Positions 34,433 through 42,442 of a DNA stretch of 64,000 nt are shown piece by piece (the stretch's first letter is position 1; each line of letters starts with the position of its first letter). Location: assembly GCF_963556105.2 (NCBI RefSeq), contig NZ_OY829944.1:564501-628500 (forward strand). Direction: 5' to 3'. A program made the position numbers and the translations under genes. The notes beneath the pieces were generated by a model. The model saw nothing but the letters and a program-made list of their open reading frames with translations, did no database searches and was not told where the DNA came from. The stretch comes from an uncultured Tolumonas sp. (GTDB taxonomy: Bacteria; Pseudomonadota; Gammaproteobacteria; Enterobacterales; Aeromonadaceae).

Positions 34433-34452
34433 AACTGGATGTTCATCCAGTT
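34433..34452 (+). promoter_or_regulatory. LexA (SOS) box before ruvAB
   Basis: AACTGGATGTTCATCCAGTT: perfect palindrome arms with core CTGG-N8-CCAG. This is nearly the sequence of the known E. coli ruvA SOS box (CTGG-ATATCTAT-CCAG). It also forms a hairpin followed by ATTTATTAT and could help end the ruvC transcript. Confidence 0.85.
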
Positions 34453-34495
34453 ATTTATTATGCTAACGCGATAATTATATCGAAGGAGCAAGCGC

Positions 34496-35116
34496 GTGAT
34501 TGGCAGACTGCATGGCATCATTATCGAAAAATCGCCTCCGGAAATTTTGCTGGATGTTGGTGGTGTGGGTTATGAACTCCAATTGCCGATGACTTGCTTC
34601 TACGAGCTGCCAGCTATCGGGCAGGAAGCCACCATTATTACCCACTTTGTGGTGCGTGAAGATGCGCAGCTGCTGTATGGTTTTAATACCAAACAGGAAC
34701 GCACGCTGTTCCGTGAGTTGCTGAAAGCCAATGGTGTTGGCCCGAAACTGGCGCTGGCCATCATGTCAGGCATGTCGGCTAACCAGTTTGTCGCCTGCGT
34801 TGAGCGTGAAGATGTCTCATCGCTGGTGAAATTACCCGGTGTTGGCAAAAAAACCGCAGAGCGTTTGATCGTCGAGATGAAAGATCGTCTCAAAGGCTGG
34901 AATAGCCATGATCTGTTCACACCGTATACCGATGCTGCGCCAACAGATAATGCTATCTCCGCTGCGCCAGCTGATACCGTCGAATCGGAAGCAGTCGCTG
35001 CTTTGTTGTCTTTGGGCTATAAACCACAGCAGGCCAGTCTGGTGGTCAGTAAAGTAATGAAACCCGAGATGACAGTCGAAAATGTCATTCGTGAAGCACT
35101 GCGGGCAATGTTGTAA
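34496..35116 (+). CDS. ruvA: Holliday junction DNA helicase subunit RuvA
   Basis: Tetrameric junction-binding subunit that loads RuvB. 206 residues, starting at a GTG after GAAGGAG. N-terminal OB domain ([27 protein letters not shown]), two helix-hairpin-helix motifs ([18 protein letters not shown] and [19 protein letters not shown]), flexible linker and C-terminal RuvB-binding helices. Forms an SOS-induced pair with ruvB. Confidence 0.95.
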   Translation: MIGRLHGIIIEKSPPEILLDVGGVGYELQLPMTCFYELPAIGQEATIITHFVVREDAQLLYGFNTKQERTLFRELLKANGVGPKLALAIMSGMSANQFVACVEREDVSSLVKLPGVGKKTAERLIVEMKDRLKGWNSHDLFTPYTDAAPTDNAISAAPADTVESEAVAALLSLGYKPQQASLVVSKVMKPEMTVENVIREALRAML

Positions 35117-35132
35117 CGGAAGCGATGAGATC

Positions 35133-36146
35133 ATGATTGAAGCCGACCGCCTGATTGCACCAGCTGCAATCACCGAAGATGAACAACTGGACCGTGCGAT
35201 CCGGCCAAAACTGCTGGCTGATTATCAGGGGCAGGATCAAGTACGCTCGCAAATGGAGATCTTCATCGAAGCGGCTCGTCGTCGCAGCGAGGCGCTTGAT
35301 CACGTGCTGATTTTCGGCCCTCCGGGGTTAGGTAAAACTACCTTAGCTAACATCATTGCCAATGAGATGGGGGTGAATATCAAAACCACCTCTGGCCCGG
35401 TGTTAGAACGAGCCGGCGATCTGGCGGCATTACTGACTAATCTCGAACCCCATGATGTGCTGTTTATTGATGAAATTCACCGTCTAAGCCCGGTAGTGGA
35501 GGAAGTGCTCTATCCGGCAATGGAAGATTATCAGTTGGATATCATGATTGGCGAGGGGCCGGCTGCGCGTTCGATCAAATTGGAATTGCCGCCATTTACC
35601 CTGATTGGTGCGACAACGCGTGCGGGTTCGCTGACATCACCGCTGCGTGATCGTTTTGGTATCGTGCAACGCCTTGAGTTTTATAAGGTGGAAGATCTGG
35701 CAAACATTGTCGGCCGCAGTGCTGATGTGCTGGGTTTATCATTAGATAAGCAAGGTGCCTTCGAGATCGCTAAGCGTGCGCGAGGTACACCGCGAATCGC
35801 TAATCGTCTGTTACGTCGGGTACGTGATTTTGCCGAGATCCGCGCCAACGGCCATATCTCCGATCAGATTGCTGCACAAGCGCTGGATATGCTCGATGTC
35901 GATAATGCCGGTTTTGATTATATGGATCGCAAGCTGTTACTGGCGATCATCGACAAATTCTTAGGTGGTCCGGTCGGGGTTGAAAACCTGGCTGCGGCGA
36001 TCGGTGAAGAAAAAGAAACGATAGAAGATGTACTCGAGCCTTATCTGATTCAGCAAGGCTTTTTGCAACGTACTCCTCGTGGCCGTATTGCCACACCAAG
36101 AGCCTACCTCCACTTTGGTCTGACCACTCCTGAACGTCAGGCTTAA
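35133..36146 (+). CDS. ruvB: Holliday junction DNA helicase subunit RuvB
   Basis: Hexameric AAA+ motor for branch migration. 337 residues from ATG 35133 (MIEADRLI, as in E. coli); upstream frame codons overlap ruvA and are discarded. Walker [13 protein letters not shown], Walker [12 protein letters not shown], sensor 1 [10 protein letters not shown], sensor 2 [18 protein letters not shown]-terminal winged helix [18 protein letters not shown]. Confidence 0.97.
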   Translation: MIEADRLIAPAAITEDEQLDRAIRPKLLADYQGQDQVRSQMEIFIEAARRRSEALDHVLIFGPPGLGKTTLANIIANEMGVNIKTTSGPVLERAGDLAALLTNLEPHDVLFIDEIHRLSPVVEEVLYPAMEDYQLDIMIGEGPAARSIKLELPPFTLIGATTRAGSLTSPLRDRFGIVQRLEFYKVEDLANIVGRSADVLGLSLDKQGAFEIAKRARGTPRIANRLLRRVRDFAEIRANGHISDQIAAQALDMLDVDNAGFDYMDRKLLLAIIDKFLGGPVGVENLAAAIGEEKETIEDVLEPYLIQQGFLQRTPRGRIATPRAYLHFGLTTPERQA

Positions 36147-36171
36147 GCCTGACGCACGCTTTGTTATTTTT
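36135..36171 (+). terminator. Probable terminator overlapping the ruvB stop codon
   Basis: CGTCAGGCTTAAGCCTGACG (36135-36154) is a perfect 20-base palindrome containing the ruvB TAA stop; a T-rich run (TTGTTATTTTTTC) follows 7 bases later. Confidence 0.65.
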
Positions 36172-36584
36172 TCTCTCTATTTGAATTGATGGCAATAATT
36201 CATAATATTCTTAATTGTTATAATGTTGTTAAAAATTAATTCTATTTAAATATTAGAAATACGAGAATAACGTCGCAGATTTGAACAAGACAATCACTTT
36301 GTTTATTGAGTTAAATCAATGAAAAGAACTTAATATTATCTTAAGTGAATCCGGTGATTTACAATAACCAAGATTAATAATGTTTAACAACTTGTTAAAT
36401 ATAAGAATTATTTTCAGATTTTTAATTTCGCTATAATGCCAAGTTTTAACTACATTTATGGCAAAAATGATCCAAATTTGTGTCAAATAGTATAACATTT
36501 ACTGGAAATACAACATTAGCGTAGCAACTCCACATTCCAGCTGTTGGAGTTTGCCAACAATGTCACTATTGATGAGGAATAATC
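36172..36584 (+). promoter_or_regulatory. AT-rich cydA upstream region with FNR-like and ArcA-like sites
   Basis: No gene is seen in this roughly 410-base stretch. TTGAGTTAAATCAA (36306-36319) matches the FNR consensus TTGAT-N4-ATCAA with one mismatch. GTTTAA (36382-36387) and TGTTAA (36393-36398) form a direct repeat with 11-base spacing, as in ArcA sites. A TATAAT -10 candidate is at 36432-36437. These fit the oxygen control known for cydAB in enterobacteria. The site assignments are inference. Confidence 0.6.
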
Positions 36585-38141
36585 ATGATCAATGAACTTG
36601 TGGTTGATCTGTCGCGGATGCAATTTGCCGCTACAGCGCTCTATCACTTCCTGTTTGTTCCATTAACGCTCGGGATGACGTTTATCCTGGCAATAATGGA
36701 ATCAGTGTATGTGATGACTAACAACCCGATCTATAAGGACATGACCAAGTTCTGGGGTAAGTTATTTGGTATCAACTTCGCACTGGGTGTGACCACTGGT
36801 CTGACCATGGAGTTTCAGTTTGGTACTAACTGGTCATATTACTCCCACTATGTGGGTGATATTTTTGGTGCTCCACTGGCAATTGAAGGCCTGATGGCGT
36901 TCTTCCTGGAATCTACCTTTGTTGGTATGTTCTTCTTTGGCTGGGATCGTCTGAGCAAAGTTCAGCATCTGGGTTCAACCTGGTTAATGGCGTTAGGTAC
37001 CAACCTTTCTGCATTGTGGATCTTGGTCGCTAACGGTTGGATGCAATTCCCGGTTGGTTCCGAATTTAATTTTGAAACCATGCGTATGGAAATGGTCAGC
37101 TTCGCTGATCTGGTTTTCAATCCGGTGGCACAGGTTAAATTCGTTCACACCGTTGCAGCAGGTTACACCTGTGGTGCGATGTTCGTACTGAGTATCTCTT
37201 CATATTATCTGCTGAGAAAACGCGATATTCCGTTTGCGCGTCGTTCTTTCGCTATTGCTGCCGCTTTTGGTATGGCCTCAATTCTGTCAGTTATCGTGCT
37301 GGGTGATGAGTCTGGTTACCGTCTGGGTGAGGTACAAAAAGCGAAACTGGCTGCGATTGAATCACAATGGGAAACACATCCTGCGCCAGCGCCGTTTACT
37401 GCATTTGGTATTCCTAACCAAAAAGAACAGAAAACGGATTTTGCCATCGAGATCCCATATGTTGCCGGCATCATTGCAACACGTTCTATCACTGAAGAAA
37501 TCACTGGTTTGAAAGATCAAATCGCCCATAACGAAACACGGATCCGTAATGGTATCCAAGCTTATGTGCTGATGAAGAAACTGCAATCCGGTGAGAAAAC
37601 ACCAGAAAATCTGGCGAAATTCAAAGAAAGCAAAGTTGATCTGGGATATGGCCTGTTGTTGAGCCCATATGCACCAAATATCGTTGATGCTACTGAAGCT
37701 CAGATTAAAATGGCTGCAAATGATTCCATTCCACCTGTCGCACCGATTTTCTACTCATTCCGTGCCATGGTGGGAGCTGGCGTGCTGATGCTACTGCTGA
37801 TTGGTTTAGCCTTTATTGATAGTTGCCGTCATCGTATTGGCCAACGTACCTGGTTGTTGAAAGCACTGCTGTGGGGGCTCCCGCTGCCATGGATTGCGAT
37901 TGAATCAGGCTGGATTGTTGCCGAGATTGGTCGTCAGCCATGGACTATCGGTGAGGTGTTACCGACTTATCTCTCTTCATCGACGTTATCCACGGGTGAT
38001 GTGCTGTTTTCCATGATTGGTATCTGCGCGTTCTATACCGTATTACTGGTCATTGAAATGTATCTGATGGTCAAGTTCTCGCGCAAAGGCCCGAGCAGCT
38101 TGAAAACAGGTAAATATTTCTATGAAACAGAGCAGGCATAA
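36585..38141 (+). CDS. cydA: Cytochrome bd-I ubiquinol oxidase subunit I
   Basis: Quinol-oxidising, heme-carrying inner-membrane subunit of the high-affinity terminal oxidase. 518 residues, long-Q-loop type as in E. coli. The heme b595 ligand His21 is visible in [12 protein letters not shown]. Other membrane segments and the Q-loop (about residues 250-380, including [23 protein letters not shown]) are present. First gene of cydABX. Confidence 0.97.
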   Translation: MINELVVDLSRMQFAATALYHFLFVPLTLGMTFILAIMESVYVMTNNPIYKDMTKFWGKLFGINFALGVTTGLTMEFQFGTNWSYYSHYVGDIFGAPLAIEGLMAFFLESTFVGMFFFGWDRLSKVQHLGSTWLMALGTNLSALWILVANGWMQFPVGSEFNFETMRMEMVSFADLVFNPVAQVKFVHTVAAGYTCGAMFVLSISSYYLLRKRDIPFARRSFAIAAAFGMASILSVIVLGDESGYRLGEVQKAKLAAIESQWETHPAPAPFTAFGIPNQKEQKTDFAIEIPYVAGIIATRSITEEITGLKDQIAHNETRIRNGIQAYVLMKKLQSGEKTPENLAKFKESKVDLGYGLLLSPYAPNIVDATEAQIKMAANDSIPPVAPIFYSFRAMVGAGVLMLLLIGLAFIDSCRHRIGQRTWLLKALLWGLPLPWIAIESGWIVAEIGRQPWTIGEVLPTYLSSSTLSTGDVLFSMIGICAFYTVLLVIEMYLMVKFSRKGPSSLKTGKYFYETEQA

Positions 38142-38153
38142 GAGGAAGCCATC

Positions 38154-39293
38154 ATGTTTGATTACGAAGTATTGCGTCTGATTTGGTGGGGTCTGATTGG
38201 CGTGCTGCTGATTGGATTTGCCGTGACTGACGGTTTTGATATGGGGGTAGGTACACTGTTGCCTATCCTGGGTAAAACGGATACTGAACGCCGTGTCATG
38301 ATTAACACCATTGCTCCGCATTGGGATGGTAATCAGGTGTGGTTGATTACAGCGGGTGGCGCTTTATTTGCTGCGTGGCCCATGGTGTATGCGACTGCTT
38401 TTTCCGGTTTTTATATTGCGATGATCCTGACCCTGATGGCGTTGTTTTTCCGTCCGGTTGGTTTTGATTACCGTTCTAAACTGGAAAACCCACGCTGGCG
38501 TAATAGTTGGGACTGGTGTCTGTTTATTGGTGGTTTTGTGCCTCCAACCGTCATTGGTGTGGCGTTTGGCAACTTATTGCAAGGCGTACCCTTCAGCGTT
38601 GATACCATGATGCGTACCACGTATGAAGGTAACTTCTTCCAGTTACTGAATCCATTCGGTTTGCTGGCTGGTCTGGTGAGTCTGTTTATGTTTGTCACTC
38701 AGGGTGCTACCTGGCTGATGATGAAAACAGAAGGTCAACTGCAAGATCGCGCTCGTAAAACCGTTATGCTGACGGCATTGCTGACATTTGTATTGTTTGC
38801 TGTAGCTGGCTATTGGGTTGCTCATGGCATCGATGGTTATACCATCGTCAAATTTGCGGGTACAAAAGCGGCGTCTAATCCACTGAACAAAGATGTTGCC
38901 GTTTCAGCTGGTGCCTGGATGCAGAATTACTCTCAGTATCCATGGATGATGGCTGCCCCGTTGGTGGGTTTAGCTATGGCGGTATTGACCATTCTGGCGG
39001 CACGTTTTGATCGTGCAGGTTTTGCATTCCTGTTTTCATCACTGATGATTGCGGGTGTGATCCTGACTGCGGGCTTCTCAATGTTCCCGTTCATCATGCC
39101 ATCTAGCTTGAATCCAGCACAAAGTCTGACTATGTGGGATGCAACCTCATCGCAAAACACACTGACTGTCATGACGTTTGCAGCAGCTATTTTCGTGCCT
39201 ATCGTGTTGGGCTACACCATCTGGACTTATGTCAAAATGTTCGGTCGTGTTAGCAGCCAATTTGTAGAAAAGAACAAGCACTCAGTCTACTAG
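38154..39293 (+). CDS. cydB: Cytochrome bd-I ubiquinol oxidase subunit II
   Basis: 379 residues, about eight membrane helices; N-terminus MFDYEVLRLIWWGLIGVLLIGFAVTDGFDMGVG is diagnostic. Starts 12 bases after cydA with a GAGGAAG site. Confidence 0.97.
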   Translation: MFDYEVLRLIWWGLIGVLLIGFAVTDGFDMGVGTLLPILGKTDTERRVMINTIAPHWDGNQVWLITAGGALFAAWPMVYATAFSGFYIAMILTLMALFFRPVGFDYRSKLENPRWRNSWDWCLFIGGFVPPTVIGVAFGNLLQGVPFSVDTMMRTTYEGNFFQLLNPFGLLAGLVSLFMFVTQGATWLMMKTEGQLQDRARKTVMLTALLTFVLFAVAGYWVAHGIDGYTIVKFAGTKAASNPLNKDVAVSAGAWMQNYSQYPWMMAAPLVGLAMAVLTILAARFDRAGFAFLFSSLMIAGVILTAGFSMFPFIMPSSLNPAQSLTMWDATSSQNTLTVMTFAAAIFVPIVLGYTIWTYVKMFGRVSSQFVEKNKHSVY

Positions 39294-39303
39294 GAGAGTT
39301 TTT

Positions 39304-39417
39304 ATGTGGTATTTCACATGGGTTCTGGGCGTGCTGTTGGCTTGTGCTTTCGGCATCATCAATGCGCTGTGGTTGGAACACACTGAAAATCTGGATCGTC
39401 GAATTAACGACAAATAG
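39304..39417 (+). CDS. cydX: Cytochrome bd-I accessory subunit CydX
   Basis: 37-residue single-span protein starting MWYFTWVLGVLLACAFGIIN and continuing ALWLEHTENLDRR, closely like E. coli CydX (MWYFAWILGTLLACSFGV). It is needed for full oxidase activity and heme stability. It follows cydB by 10 bases with an AGGAG site. In E. coli ybgE comes next; here it is absent. Confidence 0.95.
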   Translation: MWYFTWVLGVLLACAFGIINALWLEHTENLDRRINDK

Positions 39418-39434
39418 TCACCAGATTGTTAAAG

Positions 39435-39456
39435 GCCGTCTCTCATGAGGCGGCTT
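39435..39456 (+). terminator. cydABX terminator stem, cut off from its T-tract by the insertion sequence
   Basis: GCCGTCTC/GAGGCGGC (8 bp, one G-T pair, loop TCAT), followed only by TT and then the insertion sequence. The matching T-tract TTTTATTTG lies beyond the element at about 40771. Joining the flanks rebuilds a normal intrinsic terminator. Confidence 0.8.
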
Positions 39457-39462
39457 AATTAG

Positions 39463-39472
39463 ATGGTCCGCC
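39463..39472 (+). repeat. Left subterminal inverted repeat of the IS
   Basis: ATGGTCCGCC, exact inverse complement of 40758-40767. Confidence 0.9.
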
Positions 39473-39525
39473 TCCGTTCTCAGCGACTAAGCTGAGAATG
39501 AGTTAGGTAACGGAGGTGAACCATC

Positions 39526-40557
39526 ATGCCTATTCAAGTCATTGGTATCGATTTAGGCAAATCTAATTTCCATTTAGTTGCACACGATCGCAAAGGCAAC
39601 ACCCTTTTTCGAAAAAAACTTTCCCGCAAACAGTTGATCCAATTTATCTATGACACCCCGCTCACCACCATCGCCTTTGAAGCCTGCGGAGGTGCTCATT
39701 GGTTGGGACGATTGAGTCTTAAGCTCGGTCATTCAGTGAAACTGCTTCCCCCTCAATATGTACGGCCTTATGTCAAAGGCAATAAAAATGATTTCATTGA
39801 TGCTGATGCCATTGCTGAAGCATCGCAACGGCCGTCCATGCGATTTGTTGAAGTCAAATCAGAGGATGCGCAACTCATCACCGCTGTTTATCGTGTTCGG
39901 CAGGGATATATCAAAGACCGAACTGCATGCATGTGCAGGATTGGTGCTTTATTACTCGAGTTTGGTGTCAGTCTGCCGCAGGGACATGGGACGATGAAAC
40001 AGTTATTCACCTGGCTGACAGCGAATGCACCCGAACTGCCGTCAGCATTAAACATCGAATTAACGGCATTGCATGAGTATTACAAATATCTGAATGAACA
40101 AATCAAAGTGCAGGATGACAAACTTACGCGCCATGTTGCGCAGAGCGATGAAGGGCAATTATTGCATGAGATCCCTGGAGTTGGTGTACTGACGGCCAGT
40201 CAATGTATGGCGGAATTAGGGAGTGTGAAACAATTTAAGAATGGACGCAATCTGGCCGCATGGCTGGGGCTGGTTCCCCATCAGCATTCGACGGGAGGAA
40301 AACCGCGTTTACTCGGAATAAGCAAACGAGGGAATAAACATCTGAGAACGCTGTTCATTCATGGAGCGAGGGCGATTTTAGCCAGGCCGGAAAAGACGGG
40401 GTCGATATTTGGGGACTGGTTAGTGCAACTACGAGCCAGTAAGCCGTTCAATGTAGTGTGTGTGGCGTTAGCGAATAAACTGGCCCGGATAGTCTGGGCG
40501 GTATTGAGGTACAAAGAAGCGTTTAATGCAGAGAAACTGCAATCCGAGTTTGCATGA
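39526..40557 (+). CDS. IS110/IS1111-family transposase (DEDD recombinase)
   Basis: 343 residues. An N-terminal RuvC-like DEDD domain carries Asp9 in GIDLGKSNFH, Glu52 in AFEACGGAHW and the Asp pair in KNDFIDADAIAEA (Asp89, Asp92). The C-terminal Transposase_20 domain has a helix-hairpin-helix-like HEIPGVGVLTASQC and the conserved STGGKPRLLGISKRGNKHLR, which includes the proposed catalytic Ser. A GGAGG site precedes the ATG. The gene looks intact, so the element may be active. Enzymes of this family recombine circular element and target under guidance of a structured RNA. Confidence 0.93.
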   Translation: MPIQVIGIDLGKSNFHLVAHDRKGNTLFRKKLSRKQLIQFIYDTPLTTIAFEACGGAHWLGRLSLKLGHSVKLLPPQYVRPYVKGNKNDFIDADAIAEASQRPSMRFVEVKSEDAQLITAVYRVRQGYIKDRTACMCRIGALLLEFGVSLPQGHGTMKQLFTWLTANAPELPSALNIELTALHEYYKYLNEQIKVQDDKLTRHVAQSDEGQLLHEIPGVGVLTASQCMAELGSVKQFKNGRNLAAWLGLVPHQHSTGGKPRLLGISKRGNKHLRTLFIHGARAILARPEKTGSIFGDWLVQLRASKPFNVVCVALANKLARIVWAVLRYKEAFNAEKLQSEFA

Positions 40558-40570
40558 GCAAAGAGAAGAT

Positions 40571-40745
40571 GACGAAAACGGTAGAACCACCGGAATAGAA
40601 CCTGACAATAAAAACAGCAGAAAATGCTTTGGGCTTTTTTGAGGATATTCCGGCGCGGAACTCATCGTGGAGCGGGAAGCGAGAGCCTCCCAACAGAGAC
40701 TCCGAATACATTAGCGCAGACCAATCCCGTCATTGAAGTTTGTTC
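40571..40745 (+). ncRNA. Candidate bridge RNA / seekRNA of the IS
   Basis: Non-coding stretch after the transposase stop. CCGGAATA (40590-40597) pairs perfectly with TATTCCGG (40646-40653), CCT (40601-40603) with AGG (40642-40644), and AGCA (40616-40619) with TGCT (40625-40628). The internal loop between them carries AATAAAAA (40607-40614) and GGCTTTTTT (40632-40640). A second structure is closed by GCGC (40653-40656)/GCGC (40714-40717), with GGAG/CTCC and a GAGA-capped hairpin (40674-40691); its loop carries ATACATTA (40706-40713). The loop segments match the target and donor as detailed in the findings. The exact RNA ends are unknown. Confidence 0.6.
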
Positions 40746-40757
40746 TTGCAATAACGG

Positions 40758-40767
40758 GGCGGACCAT
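40758..40767 (-). repeat. Right subterminal inverted repeat of the IS
   Basis: GGCGGACCAT, inverse complement of the left repeat. Confidence 0.9.
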
Positions 40768-40878
40768 ACATTTTTATTTGTTAACGGGTAAAACAGCAAT
40801 TTAACCTTCAACTAAAAAATAAAGTGAGCAAGATCACCTTCTTTCCGGAATCTTGCTGCGGTATATTATGCGCGTCTT

Positions 40879-41313
40879 ATGACTGCGGGATTGAGCTCGA
40901 TGGTCAACTCAGGGTTTAGCTGGCCAGTACGGGTCTATTATGAAGACACCGATGCTGGCGGCATTGTATATAACGCGAATTATCTGAAATTTCTTGAACG
41001 TGCACGCACAGAATGGTTGCGGCAATTAGGTGTCGAACAAGATCACCTGTTGCAACTGGATGTGGCGTTTGTTGTGCGTCATATCGATATTGAATTCCGC
41101 AATGCGGCGCGCTTTAACCAATTGTTGACGGTCTCTTGCCGTGTGACACAGTTAAAACGGGCTTCGATGGTGTTCACCCAAGCAATTGTGGATGAGCATA
41201 ATCGGATTATTGTCTCTGCAGAGGTGACTATCGCCTGTGTCAGAGTTTCTGTTATGAAACCTATTGCTATTCCTGAAGATGTTAGTGGAGTGATTGCTCG
41301 TGCAACCAGCTGA
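40879..41313 (+). CDS. ybgC: Acyl-CoA thioesterase YbgC
   Basis: Hot-dog-fold thioesterase of the Tol-Pal operon, acting on acyl-CoA or acyl-ACP and linked to phospholipid metabolism at the membrane. About 144 residues; an alternative ATG lies at 40900. The catalytic Asp is in [29 protein letters not shown]. It precedes tolQ by one base of spacing, as in E. coli. The 108 bases before it hold no clear promoter, and the insertion sequence lies immediately upstream. Confidence 0.94.
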   Translation: MTAGLSSMVNSGFSWPVRVYYEDTDAGGIVYNANYLKFLERARTEWLRQLGVEQDHLLQLDVAFVVRHIDIEFRNAARFNQLLTVSCRVTQLKRASMVFTQAIVDEHNRIIVSAEVTIACVRVSVMKPIAIPEDVSGVIARATS

Positions 41314-41314
41314 A

Positions 41315-41986
41315 ATGTCATTTACCAACCTTATCCTGCAAGCCAGCCCATTGGTGCAGATCGTAATGTTGATCCTGTTATCTATGTCGATTGCTTCTTG
41401 GGCAATCATTGTGCAACGAACCAAAATTTTGAAGAACGCTCGATTTGTTTCCGATCAATTTGAAGAGCGTTTCTGGTCTGGTATCGATCTGAATCGTCTG
41501 TATCAGGAATGTGCTAATCGCCGCGATGAACTGAGCGGGCTGGAACAAGTGTTTTTCTCCGGCTTCAAAGAATTTGCTCGCTTACACAACAGTGGTCTGA
41601 AAAATCAGGAAATGATCATGGATGGTACTTACCGTGCTATGCGTGTATCTGTTTCGCGTGAAATGGATGAACTCGAAACCCATTTGCCTGTATTAGCCAC
41701 CATTGGTTCAATTAGCCCATATATCGGTCTGTTTGGTACGGTATGGGGGATCATGCATGCCTTCATCGCATTATCTGCGGTAAAAAATGCATCATTAGCG
41801 ATGGTTGCACCACCTATTGCAGAAGCCTTGATTGCAACCGCAATGGGTCTGTTTGCTGCTATTCCTGCGGTCGTGGCTTACAACCGTTTTAGTACCAAAC
41901 TGGAACGTCTGGATAGTGCTTACTTCAACTTTATGGATGAGTTTTCTACTATTCTGAACCGCCAGCTCGGCAGCAAGGGTGAGTAA
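41315..41986 (+). CDS. tolQ: Tol-Pal system proton channel subunit TolQ
   Basis: Inner-membrane motor protein of the ExbB/MotA class. 223 residues from ATG 41315; TTG and GTG codons upstream overlap ybgC and are less likely. Three membrane spans: [21 protein letters not shown] near the start and two in the C-terminal half ([24 protein letters not shown], and [23 protein letters not shown]). Confidence 0.95.
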   Translation: MSFTNLILQASPLVQIVMLILLSMSIASWAIIVQRTKILKNARFVSDQFEERFWSGIDLNRLYQECANRRDELSGLEQVFFSGFKEFARLHNSGLKNQEMIMDGTYRAMRVSVSREMDELETHLPVLATIGSISPYIGLFGTVWGIMHAFIALSAVKNASLAMVAPPIAEALIATAMGLFAAIPAVVAYNRFSTKLERLDSAYFNFMDEFSTILNRQLGSKGE

Positions 41987-41988
41987 TA

Positions 41989-42426
41989 ATGCACGTCAAC
42001 AAACGTAGCAAAAGACGCGCTGTCGCTGAAATTAACGTCGTACCGTATATCGACGTTATGTTGGTGTTGCTGATTATTTTTATGGCTACCGCGCCAGTAG
42101 TCATGCAGAGCGTGAAAGTTGATCTACCACAGACCGACTCCCAACCCCTATCCGATGACAGTGATCCTCCTGTTATCGCTCAGGTGGATAAAGACAGCCA
42201 CTATTCTCTGACCTTAGGCACTGAAGAAGAGAAGGATATGGCCGATCTGATCCAATTGGCGGGCGTCGTGTCTGATTATCATAAAACCCATCCAAACAGC
42301 CCGGTGGTCGTTGCTGGCGCCAAAGAAGTGCAATATGACGCTGTTGTTCAGCTCATGGCTGCATTGAAAGAGGCAGGTGTGGAAAATGTTGGGTTAATGA
42401 CTGACTCAGTAGATAAGAAAAAATAA
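41989..42426 (+). CDS. tolR: Tol-Pal system proton channel subunit TolR
   Basis: 145 residues. A single N-terminal membrane span with the essential proton-carrying Asp is in INVVPYIDVMLVLLIIFM (Asp near residue 23), followed by a periplasmic dimerisation domain. Starts 2 bases after tolQ. Confidence 0.95.
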   Translation: MHVNKRSKRRAVAEINVVPYIDVMLVLLIIFMATAPVVMQSVKVDLPQTDSQPLSDDSDPPVIAQVDKDSHYSLTLGTEEEKDMADLIQLAGVVSDYHKTHPNSPVVVAGAKEVQYDAVVQLMAALKEAGVENVGLMTDSVDKKK

Positions 42427-42442
42427 GCGGAGTAGTGGCGTC

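Larger units (their letters stand above)
39455..40770 (+). mobile_element. IS110-family (IS1111-type) insertion sequence
   Basis: About 1.3 kb with one transposase gene and subterminal inverted repeats, ATGGTCCGCC (39463-39472) and GGCGGACCAT (40758-40767). The similarity extends to ATGGTCCGCC(T)CCGTT. The left repeat is 7-8 bases and the right repeat 3 bases from the inferred ends, the asymmetry known for the IS1111 group. No target duplication is seen beyond a possible shared TT at the ends. A longer non-coding stretch lies after the transposase than before it, again the IS1111 pattern. It separates cydX from ybgC. Confidence 0.88.

Noticed and set aside
39463-40767. Element as a classical DDE transposon with target-site duplication
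   Set aside because: Transposase is of the DEDD/IS110 type and no flanking duplication longer than TT is present.
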